DNA from: Paraglomus occultum
Taxonomy: Eukaryota > Glomeromycota > Glomeromycetes > Paraglomerales > Paraglomeraceae
Direction of reading: 5' to 3'
Assembly (NCBI GenBank): GCA_910592205.1
Contig: CAJVPJ010000002.1
Location: 1 to 64,000, forward strand
Length of the DNA stretch: 64,000 nt
Shown piece after piece: positions 23,376-39,295 of the stretch (the first letter of the stretch is position 1; each line of letters begins with the position of its first letter). The notes below the pieces were generated by a model. That model saw only the letters and a program-made list of their open reading frames with translations, was not told the DNA's origin and made no database searches. The translations under genes and the position numbers were made by a program.

Positions 23376-24874
23376 CTATTTTCTCGAAACCTCAACCAAT
23401 TCGACAACATCCCACATCTCCTTAGCAAGCCTCAATTGACTTTCTCTGCCCGTCTTATCTCCGGGTACAGGTGATCCCGCCCGAACCCCTAGAAAGCGCC
23501 TGCCGAGAAAGTCCGCAGGTCCTTCATCAGGACCATAAGCATCAACTACGATGCCACCAGCTTCTTCGAGAATCAACGTAGCTGCTGCTACGTCCCTGCA
23601 AGTGACATTGTATTGACAAAACATGCAATCCTTGATCAGTTGAGACTGTTGATGAGCACACAAACAAGTTGAGGATTTTTCGTCGATTCTCCATCTATTA
23701 TAAGCTCAACTTACCACACCCAAGGACCAACCTCCCAATACAAGTCCGCTTGCCCTTTGGCAACCGTGCACAGATTTAATGCCCCACTTCCAAGACTCCT
23801 AACTCCATGCACCAGGCCGGCCTTCTTTCCGCTGTCACCCCATCTATTATCCCCTGGCCTAGTTAACATGTTATAAATAGACATGGTTTTCTTATCGATA
23901 ACATGTGGAGTACGATCATGGCCGTATTCTGCCAGAACAAGGCAATGGGAAAGTGATGAAGGAAGTGGGAGTGGAGGGTGAGGGTGAGAGAGCGGAAGGC
24001 GTGTTGAAAGGTTGAGAAATGCGCCAGAATTTTTTGACGCGGTGAAGAGCTAATGAACATGATGGTCAACCACGTATTAGATTTAAATTACAGCAAAAAC
24101 GTGAATATATGCTTGCTCACTTCGTTTAGGAATGGATTATAAACAACGCCGACGACGGTTTCCTTGTTGATCGTTAATGCAATGGAAATAGCAACATAGT
24201 GAAAACTGAAAATTGACCCGGCGTGTTAGTAACTAAATCACAGAACAAACCGCGAGAGAGAATAAAACAACCTATATTGTCTTTACCCATGTACGAAGTT
24301 GGTTGTACCATCTAGTTAAATTAACAATTCATGAATCAACATTCTGTTTCATTTATTTGTGTGTACGCGCAAATTAACCCAAAGATGTAATTACCTATAG
24401 GATCAACAATCCAAGTAGGTTCGTTTGTTAAGACAAGAACTTCTCCATTTGATACAGATTCCTCGCCAATAAATCTGAACAGAATTGCATGTTAAAAAAA
24501 AAACACAACTCGTGTCGATAATTGTAAACATTCTCAAGCAAAAGAAAAAACTAACACCTGCTCCTCCTCCCTTCCCGCATACTCACTTGTGTTGAGGAAA
24601 CCTTTCTTTCAGTCTCTTCTTTACAACTTCTTCGACTTTCTTGTCCGTTTCCGTAACCAGATCTGTTGGGTCAGATTTCGAGACCACCATACCTTGAGAT
24701 ACATATCGCGCTTTGGAGCCTTCGAGGATCAACTGGGCGCCTTCACGAGCGAGCGATATGGCAAAGTCGAGGTAAACTTGCAAGTCTAAGAGTGGAAGAA
24801 GACGGCGTAAACTAGAAAGTTTTTGCTGAAGCTTGAAAGTCGTACATCGGTGTTATCATACCTTCAGAAGCCAT
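23376..24874 (-). CDS. Inositol monophosphatase (IMPase)
   Basis: Mg2+-dependent, Li+-sensitive family that removes phosphate from myo-inositol monophosphates for inositol synthesis and recycling. Seven exons in transcript order, 24874-24862, 24785-24587, 24474-24395, 24311-24287, 24205-24121, 24049-23715 and 23595-23376, sum to 957 nt, giving 318 residues. Exon 1 codes only MASE plus one base and exon 4 is 25 nt; both are needed to keep frame and restore family sequence. Metal-binding motifs are present: FIGEES (Glu of motif A), WIVDPIDGTTNFVHG (motif 1) and WDVAAATLILEEAGG (motif 2), with GSGALNLC in between. The chain is about 40 residues longer than human IMPA1. The excess is a Pro/Leu/Ser-rich insertion around residues 150-175 after FLN, followed by LVLAEYGHDR. 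Confidence 0.93.
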
Positions 24875-27869
24875 TTCGTAACAATTATAAAGGCAAAAAA
24901 AGATGAAGTAATACAAATTAGGGTTCTGCATGTTATACTTCAAATGGAAATTGTGCACGTCATTAAACAGCTTTCTTCATGTTGAACTATATTTGAAAGA
25001 TTAAAGGTTTCCTCAAAAGGTGTATCTCTTCGTTGTCTTCGACAAGGATGCGTACTATCCTGCTATTGTACCCATGCCACACTTTCTGAGAGATCAGAAT
25101 GAAAATTGTAGGAACAACTACTGTATAGAATTTACTATGACATGTTGCGTGTGTTTTATGTTATTTCGTTCTTCGCAGTACCTACTGTTCGTAATTGTAA
25201 AAGCCACCATTGAGATAGGCTTCCATATTTAGTATTTTTCTCACAGATGATTGCCAAGATAGTATCATAATGGAACCACCGCAAGTTATCTAAATCTCGC
25301 TTTCCCAGAAGCAGGGCTCATTAATGCGATTAGACGCTAGCTAATAATATTATATTACCGGAAAGGTTCACTGCAGTGAGTATTCAAGAGTCTCTGAATA
25401 CGCCTGCGATTAATTAGTAAAACGTAAGGTATGATATGAGATGACACTTTGTTCGAATCCAGTTTTTCTCATAGTGGGTAGTCATCGTCACCTGACTTTG
25501 ATGCCCGACAATTATATACAACTCCCTATTACTATAAGGGTCGCAATCCTAATGTAAATTTTATGCTATATCATATGATTATACAAAAATGCATAACGGT
25601 ATAGTGTGTGAGGAGGGGAAATACTGTACGGAGAGTTGTACTAGATACATTAGGGAATTAATCTAAAATGCGTTTTCTTCACTATATGCCTATACGTGGC
25701 AATAAAATTATTCGTTACACGCATACAACTCTGAAGGTACGCCGTCGCAGGGAAAAATTAACTGCAATAATTTATTATGAAAAAGGTTACGGTAGCGTGT
25801 GACAGCAGTAAAATTCGTATTGAGCCTAAACAAGTTCGAGACTAAATATCAAAAAAAGAGGTGTTGTTAAAAGTGAAGATGATTGATCTTTGATTATAAT
25901 AGCATTGTGCATAGCACCAGTAACTACAGAATAATTTTATAATTATAAGCAGAACTCAGACACCTCAAGTGTTGATGATGTTAGCGACATTGGCGTAATT
26001 ATACCTATTACTATGAGAGATACGACAAATTTGTCAAAATGGGAACCAGATGTTTTTTAAATAGTTGAAATCAAGACTGTTTACTTAACCAGTCAATAAC
26101 TTAGGAACATTTCCCTGACTAAAACAGGCAGCTGGTATAGTTTGATCATAATTGTTTTTATATTTAATATGGTATAAATATGAAAGGAAACGGGGAATTG
26201 GAGCAAAGTCACATGATCCAATAGACGCACGCGAATCAAATATTTTTACATTGCGCTTTGCTTCGGACATTATGCATTTAAATGATGAGTTTTAATCCAA
26301 AATTGGAAGCGATATGAAAATATTGTCATGCTGATTTTTGCAAGACGTTTGTAAAATGTTGTAACAATGTGCAACGTTCATGTGGATCTCAGCATCAGCC
26401 GATTTCAGCATCAACCGCGACAATATTTATGACCAATCTCAAAATTTAACATAAAGTATCTTTTGCTGTTATATAATAATAATAGTCCGCAAATTTTTAC
26501 TGATCTTCAAAGTTAGTTTTGAATGCCAATACTAAATTGTAATAGTAAAGTCTTTGTTTTTATTCCGACTTTTTTTGTTACATAAATTAATGTTGCCAAT
26601 GTTTTAGCAATACCTACAACTGTAACTGCTCTTTAAATAGTTTAATTAGTATTCGATTATCTTTTTTATTACTCCAACTGCAACAGAAAGAAGAATGCTT
26701 GTTTAAAAGCAAAATCTTTTTCTGCATGTTTTCTATAAATAGTGCTAAAGTAGCTTTAGACATTTACTTTAGTTGCGTCTAATTTTTTTTGGACACGAGA
26801 CTATACATAGATTTAATATTACTAATTGTACAAACAATCTCTGATCGTTGCGTAATCACTTCCGCAAACCCCGTCCGTTGTCCTACATTTACGATAGTAA
26901 TAGTAATAGTAATAGTAGCTACCTTTGGCACGGACTACTGTGATACAACTCCGACAAATCACATAACCTGTGAATATTTCCGCCACTCTTTGTTTTCATA
27001 ATAGATAAAGAGAAGACGTAAGATTGTATGCGTAGAATAGTAAAGTCTATATTAAAGATATCTTTAATGTGATATTTATGGCTATTATGCAAATTTATTA
27101 GTCAATAGCAACAATAGTCCGAAACTGACTATCTTTATTATATTAGGTAAAGTAAACAGTGGCATAAAGACAACTGTCACGGAATTTGAACGTCGTGCGA
27201 GTGTTGTACCACACAAGCGCTGTCATAGTGGATGTGTTGACCTTTATATTGCATTAACATAGGATTAATGGGAAAGAATAGAAAGATTGAATACTTGAAT
27301 GTCGAAATTGTATGAATCACCAGACCACCTCCTGGGTTATTGGATAAATATTATTTATTAATATTACTGGTTTCGATGTCTCTCTTAATTATTAGGATAG
27401 ATGATTAAATCCAATTATTATTAACGGACAGGAACAATCAACAAAGATCTCTCTGCTGCTTCATGCCCATACAACATGCGTGCCATTATGACACATTATA
27501 ATGAAAGTGTACGAATCTCATACAACATATATGTTAATGTTTATATATATACGTCTGCGCACTGTCACTATGAACTAAAAATACACGATTTCATTATTTA
27601 CATAAAATTAACAGCAGGTTAAAAAAGTAAGAAGACATAATAATAACACAAATAGTTGTACATAATGCTATACTAATACTCAAATGCAGCTGTAGTGCAC
27701 CATATCGATTTAACTTGGAGATAACTAAAAAACTCGCATATATGCTAACAACTTGCTCTTGATTTAATATAACAGAATCAAGACAGATGACCATGCTGCT
27801 AAATACAATAAATAAAATAAATAAATACTAATACATAAATCACAAATAAAACCACAAACCCATCGTTTA
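24875..27869. other. AT-rich gene-poor stretch
   Basis: About 3 kb with no supportable gene. A GTTCGAATCC sequence at 25451-25460 matches an internal pol III B box, but the surrounding bases do not fold as a T arm and no A box is evident, so no tRNA is called. A trinucleotide-like AATAGT run lies near 26898-26918. Confidence 0.45.
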
Positions 27870-29540
27870 TCAATCGATAACAACAACACTTCCTGATCCT
27901 CTCGCCTCGTTAAATATAAACGTATCCCCATTCTCTTCGCCAAAGTTAACGCTAACTTTGCACCTTCCATCAGCCCCTATGCAGGGATACCATACATGTT
28001 GCGGCCCCGTATATGCAACTTGATGCCTTAAGCCGTTTATCGTAAAGAAGACTTCTCCGGTTTTCGGGTAATATCCGCATCCGACGGTATCTCCAATGTC
28101 TCCCCAAGCATTTGAGTATGAAATGGATGCGTGAGAAGAGGCGTGAACATATCCACTTGTATTTAAACTTACAGAGTGAGGGTAATAACCAGGGAAACTG
28201 ACATTGACGGTGATTAAATGGAAAGAATTAGTCAAAACTACAGTGAAATGACTATCATCCAACAATACTTGCTCAAGTTTGTAAATACTAGGAATTCTGA
28301 TATAACACTTTCAAACTCACCTTGACCATGGATATGGCTGGGTAGCAACTCCTACAGCAATAGTATTAGTCAAGCCTTCATTTTCCAACACAGTCATCTC
28401 AAAATAACACAGTTCGCCCTTGCTATTCCCTTCTTTGTCTGTATCTGTTTTTGTCAAACTCTCCTTTTCTTTTAACTTTTTAATCTCAATATCTTTCTTC
28501 ACTAATCCACTTTGTTCTTGCGTGGGCGTTGTTAATTCTACGGGCGAATCAGGCAATTCTGCAATAGAGCTCAATGAAGATGGTATGGGGATTTTCCCTT
28601 CTGTCTGTGGTGCTGGCATCGTATATGTTACGTTTGCGGGATCAAAATACTGAGTCGTTGGTGAAAATTGATGGAAAGGAGATGTTGCAAGATTTGGTGG
28701 AGGAGGAGAAGAAGAAGGTGTTTGGAGCGGAGGATAAAGAGAATCTTCGTCGTCATTGGCATAATCGCTCTTTCTGATTACAAGGAAAGGATAATTGGAC
28801 TGACATGACACTCTTGTCCCATTAAAGCTCGCGGTAGTTCCATCACTATCAATTTTGAGGAGATTTCTTTCTAATGGTTCGTCAACAGGAGCAAGCTTAT
28901 AAGATTCCGCTGCGCCATTGGAAAGAATGAACGCTACTTGTTCGCGCAACGGCGGTAAATCCTGAGTCGGATTTTCGGCCACAAATTTGGATGAAAGAAG
29001 AGGTGCCGTAGAGGACATGGAGGACATGGAATAAGAAGGGGTGGGGGCCGTAATGGAATGAGAAATATTACTATAAACAGGCGGAGGAGTGACAGGGCCA
29101 GGCTTGGCATTCTCTATGAAATCACTAGTGCCATCACTTTTCTTCTCATTGTTGACACCGTAACCCTGCTCAATTCTACTCTCGCTCGAGCTTGATAATC
29201 GAGACTTTTCAGACTTTCCTCCAACTCCCGTTGCCGTTCCATTCTCTGTAAGTTGTACATTATCCAATTTCTTATCCCAACGATGTGACCTCCAAATGGA
29301 ATATATTCTGTACAGTAAGAGCAGCAAAAGTATGCAGACAACAGCGAAGGTGATTATGCAAATGTTCCCGCACTCGCGACCACCACTACCGACATAATAC
29401 CAAAAAACCCAATGGCTGGTACTAGGTCTTTGACTGTAGTAAGCGGAATAAGCACCAGGTGCGCAGAGAATATATAGACCAAATGAATGGAATGAGAGTA
29501 AATTTAAAGTTGAATACGCTTTCTGGTGTAGACGAGTCAT
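27870..29540 (-). CDS. Single-pass membrane SPRY protein, Ssh4/Ear1-like ubiquitin-ligase adaptor
   Basis: In yeast, Ssh4 and Ear1 are endosomal/vacuolar membrane proteins that recruit the HECT ligase Rsp5 to cargo. Two exons, 29540-28321 and 28197-27870, sum to 1548 nt, giving 515 residues. A strong membrane segment lies at about 57-80 (CIITFAVVCILLLLLLYRIY). A Ser/Pro-rich linker contains TPPPVY, a PPxY motif at 153-156 of the kind bound by Rsp5 WW domains. The SPRY domain covers about 375-512, with CYFEMTVLENEG, IAVGVATQPYPWS, the PGYYPHSV stretch, GDTVGCGYYPKTGEVFFTING and a C-terminal acidic end. The frame is blocked by a stop just upstream of codon 29597, so I start at the first ATG, 29540. 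A separate 5' exon cannot be excluded. Function is inferred from architecture, not identity. Confidence 0.78.
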
Positions 29541-32500
29541 GCTATTGAAAATAAGTATTATGACATGGTTGAATGTTAATTGAGAGCAATAGAACAATCA
29601 TATTCAGTGTTTTTTACCAACCTGGTAAACCCGTCCAACAACAGCGTATAAATAACGACGACGACAATACTTGTAGCTTTTATATACAAATATTTGTCCT
29701 TTGTATAACATTAGCTTACCATTAGTGCTAGCACAAAAGGGTTATTGTTTGCGTGATACAACATGATCAATAGTATCATTTTTTTACAATGGCATCACTG
29801 TTGATAATGCGTAGTTTTTCTGCAGCAAGTGTTATAATCGTTGCGAAGCCTCTCTTTGAGACGCCTATTTAGTTAAAAGCATGCATTATTGCTTTATGCA
29901 CATGCCAATTGGCTTGCATCTTGCACACTGCCAACATCGGGACTAGTTTTAATCGGGTCGGGATCGATATTATTGTGTAATGTTTGTATTACGTAAATAT
30001 TACGATTTGGTTACACTCGGAAGATTGGGCTTCATCTCCCGTAAACTTTATGCACCAGTTCACTGGCCGGAACCAGGTAGATGTATGGCGCCGCATGCAT
30101 GCACATGCAGGCTCCCTATAGTGATAGAAACTTCGTCTGTGAATATTTTTATCGTATGATGAATGATTCTTACGTCATTCGACGTGAAAAAAGGCTGAAC
30201 AGCGGACTGAGGATAGAACATTGCATATAAAATTATGGAGTTGGGTGAAATATTTTATAATAAGTTGCTACTCAATAGTAATGGTAGCATGAAACAATAA
30301 ATAAATAATAAAACTATTGTATAGCCTAAAAATATGTCTGTTACTTTAATGTGTCTGCAAGCTGTTTAGGAATAACAGTCAATTAACACAATTAGAATAG
30401 AGATATAAAAACTTAAGGCTCGAATCTTTGTTTGAGAACAACAAATAGAAACGTTAAAATTTTTATAGTAGTATTTTAATCATTGAGAGAATAATTAATT
30501 CAATATTAAATTAATTAATGCAATTTGTTTTCATCAGTCAAATTCTGGAACTTAAATTCTGTGCGCGTTTAAAACTCCGGCTACAAAACGGGGTTATTTT
30601 CCCCGATAATGATTATTTCGACGCCAATCTGGTAATGTCAAAAATTACAGTCCCTTACTATATGTCGTATATAAATCGTCAAAATACCCGTTATTTACAA
30701 TATTCACTGTTTTATGCAACGTCTAAACAAATTAAGATAAAGCCCATTTCTTCAATTAATTAATAGTGCACACTTCAATTATTTTACAATTAACGCTGTC
30801 ATGTCACACTTTTGTTTTGCCTTCTCTGTAACTACATCAACCATTAGTGCATGCGTTTTGCAGACAACTCGTATCTGCTACATACAAGGTTTTGGGCATT
30901 TTGCTGTCTCAACGTTACTTGTCGCTGAAATATATTATCTAGCTCAAGAAACTCGGCTATTGTCTACTAAACTTTTAGTTATTACGTTCATAGTAACATT
31001 CTAAATTTCGGAGGGCACATCCTAATTTATAATTTTCATTTGTCTTTTCTAACATTGATTATAAAAATGTTATGACTGTGTTATTTACAATGACGTTTAA
31101 TAAACAAGAATAAATTATTAGATATCTCTAAAATGTTTTATTGACAAAAAAATTATATGGCAACGCTACAAAAAGATTAACATTAAAAACTTTGGGTTTA
31201 TCTTACTGGTAGACACAAAGGTACTGTTCTTATTGTACAGTCATAACTCGTATTTTTTTGCCTCATTACCTTGTGTCTTTGTCGAAATATTCTTATAAGT
31301 CTGCTGTATATGTGCTAAATTTAATACAAAGCAAAACAAATAAAGTATGCACTCAAACTGGATTACGGTAAAACTTGTTTAAACCGGTGGGCCTAATTTG
31401 CTATTTCTGCCGATTAACCAAAGACCGGTTCGGGAAAATTGTTTAGCTGGAAAATGTTTCTAATTAATAAAGATTCGGTGTAATTATGAGGCAGCCGGTT
31501 AAACGCGAGACCGTTAATCGGCATCGGTTTAGACACAGGCTTTACCTGTGTACAATTGTCTTATTTTCGTTACTCTACGGGTTTTTTGTTATTGAGATGG
31601 AGTACATTTTAGTTTACTATTTATTTATTTTTTTATGTTAAAAGTACATCCAAGGTTAGTGAAACAACATTACGAGTGCAAAGTGCCACAGTAAATTAAT
31701 ATGTATTTTCAGTAATTGAGTTGGCATTATAGTATAGTATAATTGAGATGACCAAATGTTTGGAGTGACATATCTTTTGCTTTTTGTAATTGGTTTTTGC
31801 TTTTAAAAAAGCACAGAGAGAGTTTTCCAAACGTATAAATTGGATGGACGATGAGCCATTGCAATTGTGTTCTAGAGTATTATCAGATAATTAAGTCAGT
31901 TAACTGAAATGTTACTGTGTCTTACTGCGTGCTTTGCTGTATTGATTACTTAATACCATTCCTTCATGATAATCAATTGAACTTCTAATCTATACTTTTT
32001 ACTAATGTTAATTATTTGTTTTGATAATAAATTAGTATGAAATGATTTTTCTCCGATCAAAAAAGTTATCTGAATTGTTGGTCACACCTTGCTGAATTAA
32101 GACAGATTTTTGGATAACTGCATAATGTATAAACATATCAAAAGTTTTATCAATGTGAGTTTAGATAAAATTTACCAGAGATATTTTAATGTTGTCCCTA
32201 AAGTACTCTTTTAAATCTACTAATACTAAGCATACCAAATTTTATTCATATATGAAAAAGCGTTATTACGTAGTTTGAAGTAGACTAGCCGCATTAAATT
32301 ACACGAACTCTCTATTCTAGTATGTTTATTCGAAGACAATATTTGTTATTTACAGCATGTACCAATTATTCTTACTATGGTTTTTGTTGTCAACCATTGC
32401 ATTTGCTTATCATAGTTATAGTCATACCATCTAAATTATTTGAAAAACCCAAGTATGAGAATTTCGTAATGTGGCAGAGCTTGAATAAATAGTTCTGATG

Positions 32501-34324
32501 TACTCTATAAGCGACAGATGTGAGGCGTTTCAAAGTCTGAATGTAGATCGAATACTAATACTGGGAGACAAATGTATTAGCTGGTTAGCTTGAGATCCTC
32601 GAAGTCACATGATTTGACGCGCCGTAGCTGAATTTTCAATCACGTTGTCAAATTGCACTGTATTGAGACATGCTATTCATAATCTTTTGAAATCAATAGT
32701 CAGTTCTGAAATGAAACTAATAGTATAACTTCATTATCTCGATATTTTAATAAACTTCATAGACGTCCGAGTCATTTTATTTGGGAGATTTATGGAAGCT
32801 GTATATTCACAGGTATTGCCAAGACGTTCTAACAACTTATCATAAGTTATACTTCTGCTTCTTTCGTTATTCATCGCCAATTCGGCCGTTCTATTCTTTA
32901 CGATACCATTATATTGATAACACAGCATAAACTTTCTCGAACAGAGATGAGTGTTGAAATTTCAGTCACCCACAATGCCTTTGAAGAGAATCAGAAAGAT
33001 GCTTATATTATCTGAATACTATCAGTTGTCACCTGGATAATTTTTTGAGGCCGTTTAACTTTTTTTACAGTACTCTAACGTAAGATTAACTTGTAAATTT
33101 ATTGACGTCATTGACGATACGGAAAACCCCATTAAACATTAAATAATGACATAATAATAATTAAAATGTTATTATTATAGGGCCTGCAGAAAAAGAAAAG
33201 GTCTTGACACAGAGGAAGAAATGGAGAATGCGGATGTACTGATAGATTATCCTGACAGCAATATTGGCGTTCGGCAATAAAAATGTATTTGTCATCATCA
33301 ATCAACTTTGTCACGTGTGAAATGGATCATACAATGAATAGCTCAGAAAGGCCGCATCGAGGTACCTTACATCGAACTGTTATTAAAAAGGAGTTACAAC
33401 TGCCCGTCTTTAAACGCCTGCAATGCCCTCCGAGAAAAGCTTACTAATAGACTGTAACGAGACTTACTATTATTACTATAGCGGGTTTGAGCGTAACCGA
33501 AAATTCTATTCCAAAACATGATAACCATATGGTGTTGTCATACTAATACGGTTATACGATTCAAAATAACGAGGCTCATTTGTTCATTAAAGTTTAAGCG
33601 TTTTTGGAAATAGTCATTCGCTCGAACGCATAGCAATAATCATGTCGACATCATGATAATCGTCAGGTGACTTGCCACCGAACCGAAAAGTCACTTGTTC
33701 TGGAGAAACAAAAGGTTCTTCAGAAGTGAAAAGATGTTAATATTCGGTATTTCGGCCGACTATCGACCTTATTCTTTTTGACATGAATAGTTGAAGATGA
33801 TATGCCGAGACATGTGTAAATAAATCATTGTATCACCGAGCATTTTGTGTTTGTCAGCAAAAAGCGGGGTACATGTTATCTAAGGAAACCGGACGTTTTT
33901 CCTAGGAATACTCAATTGACCACACCAGTCGAGCTCATGATAGGAACTTGTATGTTCCGTCATAAGTGAAGGAGTGTTTCCGGGTGCAGATTGAATGATT
34001 CAACGTCTAGCTACATGACCGGTCATCGGGCTGATCCGGAGCGTCAATTTGTGATAAGATAAGATGTTAGAAGGACCATGATCTTCAGGTCCGGATAAAC
34101 AATTATGGCAAATCAGTATGTTAAATTTCCCATTTAAGCGATTTCCGGACTATCGAGAATGAGCTTGCATAAAAAATTTTTATTTCAGGAGCCATGCGAG
34201 AACAAATTTGGTTTCGATTATCTTTCCCATCATGTCGCACACACGTAAAAAATTTCGACATATGCGGTAAGGATTGCGTGCTTGACTTCTATATGATATA
34301 CAATATATTTATTCTGTCCTCGTT
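29541..34324. other. Gene-poor AT-rich stretch, 4.8 kb
   Basis: The longest region without a supportable gene. It holds only short frames with no family signature, plus the palindromic element at 31376-31551. An inverted pair CAGGTGACTT..AAGTCACTTG lies near 33664-33697. A TCACGTGTGA palindrome at 33311-33320 contains the TCACGTG core known for Cbf1/Met4 sulfur control in yeast, about 1.07 kb before the ATP sulfurylase. The same core also occurs elsewhere in the window, so this is weak. Confidence 0.4.
31376..31551. mobile_element. Palindromic, MITE-like element
   Basis: The left arm TGTTTAAACCGGTG (31376-31389) is inverted at 31522-31535 as CATCGGTTTAGACA, 12 of 14 pairing. Inner inverted segments TGCCGATTAAC (about 31408) and GTTAATCGGCA (about 31513) also pair. 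At the right edge a perfect 7 bp stem, ACACAGG/CCTGTGT with a five-base loop, covers 31533-31551. No open frame. Consistent with a small non-autonomous DNA transposon or a foldback structure. No clear target duplication. Confidence 0.45.
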
Positions 34325-34331
34325 TATATAA
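34325..34331 (+). promoter_or_regulatory. Candidate TATA box of the ATP sulfurylase gene
   Basis: TATATAA followed by GAGAGG lies 68 bp before the ATG at 34393. Motif and distance are appropriate for a core promoter. Confidence 0.4.
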
Positions 34332-34383
34332 GAGAGGCGTCCCGTACAGAATCGGATTAAAGCTGATCGTATTGAAATTGTAA

Positions 34384-36592
<2,209 letters not shown>

Positions 36593-36664
36593 TAGATGAT
36601 GACTAATTAAACACGATTAGCAGCCGCCAGAAATTGTCCATAATGAAGATTTTGGGATAATTTA

Positions 36665-36670
36665 AATAAA
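36665..36670 (+). terminator. Poly(A) signal AATAAA of the ATP sulfurylase gene
   Basis: AATAAA lies 73 bp beyond the stop codon, the expected distance for 3' end formation. Confidence 0.4.
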
Positions 36671-38284
36671 TCTTAATATACCAAAAAAGTATTTTCCAAA
36701 AATCATATTGTATTATGAGTCTGATATAACAATGACATTTATTGTTATATTTATAACATGCTGCAGCTATCATATGGTGGCAACAATGCTTTACGTGGTA
36801 TTCATGCCAGATTCATTAGCATAAAATATTTTTCCATTCATCCAACATTCTGGTGTCTTAAAAGAAACACCCAGAGATTTGGAATTATAACTAGAGAGTC
36901 TGTTATTATGCGAAGTAAATGGGACAACTCTACGGAGCAAGCAAAGCTCACATATGCGTCGTTATTCGGTTTTTGCCGCTGAGACAGCTGGCGGGTGACA
37001 TACTCCGATTGCTAATTACGAAGTCCTGCAGAAGAGACATCATAATATTACTCTGATAATATCAAGGCTTTGGCAACCGTGGAACTGAAATATTTGCAAT
37101 AGTGATCAACTTCTTCGCCAGATCCGAACCAATCGTCAAATTATTCTATGGGACAAGGTTTATTATTATAATACTGATACATGCAATCGATGCGGCTGCA
37201 ATTTTCTGCACAACTTAAGTGTCATCCGTTTTTAATTATAGCAAAAAAATTGGTAGCAAGAGGAAGTTAAAGATTTTGAAGAAAACTAAAAGAAAGTGCC
37301 AACCAATTTAACCACGGCTACTGATAAAAAAAGACCAACCCCCAAAATAGACCCAGTCTGAGATGTGGCATACAAAATGGCTAGATAAGTCCTCGCTTAT
37401 TTTACTGACACTTTTCAAATGTGTTTTTACAAACATAATAATGACGGGAGTACTTGTTTAGTTAGAAATGACTATTGTGTAATCGCGCCATCATTTATCA
37501 CTTTTGATCGTTCCCAAAAATAATACATAGTAGAGAATAGTAAAACGCGAAAGACATCAAATACTGGATATAGTCTTCAGCTTATTCGTTTACAAACGCT
37601 AGCAATGAACCAGCAGGATAATCAATAATCGGTGGCGGTGAGACGTTTGCTAAGCTCTGCGAGAATAATGACTATTATATATATACACCCGCGGTAAACT
37701 TTCTAGCCGCCGGTAGAAACTGAAATTTTTTATAATATAAATAATAATAAGCACTCAAATTGAAAGTATTCAAGGCAACGAGCGCCTAATAAATTCCTTG
37801 GCAACACTTCTAGCTTGATATACTACCAATTGCGTACATAAGATAGGATTATCAGATAAAAAAACGCGAGTATATAAAATTTTACACATAAAAAAAATTT
37901 TAGTTTTTCACTTACAATCTCTGATTTTTTTCACCTTCTACTTTTTTTTTACAATGCTTTGCTACTTTATATTTTTATAAAGTTTGATAAATGTTCCTGG
38001 TCCCGTAGAAAAACTTTTCTCACGCCTTTCCAGGGCCAGCTTTTTACTTTTTGCGTTTTCTTTTTTCTTCTCTAGAAAATAAATTTCTAAAACGCACACA
38101 AATACATGCATATTAATATCTAAGATACCATTCCTATTACTATATCGTGTATTCTTATGATACTAATACAATACATCGAGAAATACTCAAGATGTAAAGT
38201 GCTACTTTTCACATTAGATTTCATAATACCAAGAAGGCTTGTTTCAACTGAATGCTGAATTGGCATTCTTATTTGGCAATAATA
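36671..38284. other. Intergenic, no recognised gene
   Basis: AT-rich DNA with poly(T) tracts near 37930-37950 and 38050-38070. The plus frame at 36758-36982 has no motif and no promoter-like context, so I do not call it. Confidence 0.45.
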
Positions 38285-38481
38285 TACAGTACCTTAGTTG
38301 GAGACAACTGAGTTCTGGATCGAGTGTTTGGGTTCGGAACTGAGACAATGAGTTCTGGACTGAGTAACTGGAAACAGGTCCTGAACTCGAATACAACAAG
38401 TAAATGGTGTTTGCTTCTATTGTATGTATAATTAGAAAAATATATTACACTTGGGGTATTGCTCCCAACTGAGGTACAACA
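38285..38481. mobile_element. Small terminal-inverted-repeat element (copy 2)
   Basis: The left end ACAGTACCTTAGTTGGAGA pairs with the right end, whose reverse complement reads TGTTGTACCTCAGTTGGGAG and nearly equals the left end of copy 1 at 22242. Internal TTCTGGATCGAG, TTCGGAACTGAG and TTCTGGACTGAG are the same motif that repeats in copy 1, here followed by an unrelated 70 bp AT-rich part. Its two ends match each other better than those of copy 1 do. Confidence 0.6.
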
Positions 38482-39295
38482 CTTATGTTTGTTTGATACT
38501 AGTGCCATGACGTCCGTGTACACAGTCGATTCTCCTTTGTTGTAATAATCCTTGTAACGCTTCTTGTATTAGTACACAAGTCCAAGTAAAGATGTCTCAG
38601 CTCCAATGGGTCATGGTAAAAATTGTGAGAACCAAACTGTTCGTTTACCTGAACGTTTGTGATGACAAAAGAATTTTTGCTATCATTGTATGAACTATGC
38701 CAAAACCAAGAGAGCGACCATCGGAAATAGAAAAGAAAGAACAAGTGATATGGAGAGTAAGTAATTATACGCGCGTCAAAATGCTAGAATGACGTAATTT
38801 ATCTACAGTACCACAAAAATTGTAGCGCGACTTCTCTTTAAATTAATATTCCTTCTTAATAAACGAGTAGTTTATATACCTTGAAATGCGGTATATCTTT
38901 TGATAACAATTCATTCTCTGGGCCAGTAACCCATTTATTAATTAAGAATATCCGCTTCCTGTCCTGTGGACATTCGTGTGGTATTACGAAGGAGAAATGC
39001 ATTTTTAGATAGATACAAGTAAATCCTAACCTATAGGCTTCCGAATTAACCCCGTCGGAAGAGAATAATAGAGTAACCCGAATGTGTCTACTGGTTGACG
39101 TAACGTCGTGGCAGTATAGCTTAATAACTGTCATTGCATTTACTAGAAACCAAAGTTTCGTGAAAACTGCCAAATTCTAAGAAGCAATCGATTGCTCTCC
39201 CGCGATTGTTAACTCCATTTTAATAGAGTGCAGAATACTTAGAAATAGCTCTCTTCCAACACGCTTTTTTTTTGACATTCTATCAAAAATTTTCT
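38482..39295 (-). other. Two long minus-strand frames of uncertain status
   Basis: Minus frames 39173-38856 (105 codons, ATG) and 38744-38499 lie in tandem. The first contains a possible donor, CATTTCAAG followed by GTATAT, near 38880, so the two could be exons of one gene. I recognise neither peptide, and AT-rich DNA produces such frames by chance. Not called as a gene. Confidence 0.2.

Noticed and set aside
25451-25460. GTTCGAATCC, a perfect pol III B-box/T-loop sequence
   Set aside because: The flanking bases do not pair as a T stem and there is no A box or acceptor stem at tRNA distance, so no tRNA or SINE head is supported.
33311-33320. TCACGTGTGA as a Cbf1/Met4 site controlling ATP sulfurylase
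   Set aside because: It is over 1 kb upstream, and the CACGTG core occurs at several unrelated places in the window (near 12560, 16866 and 40337).
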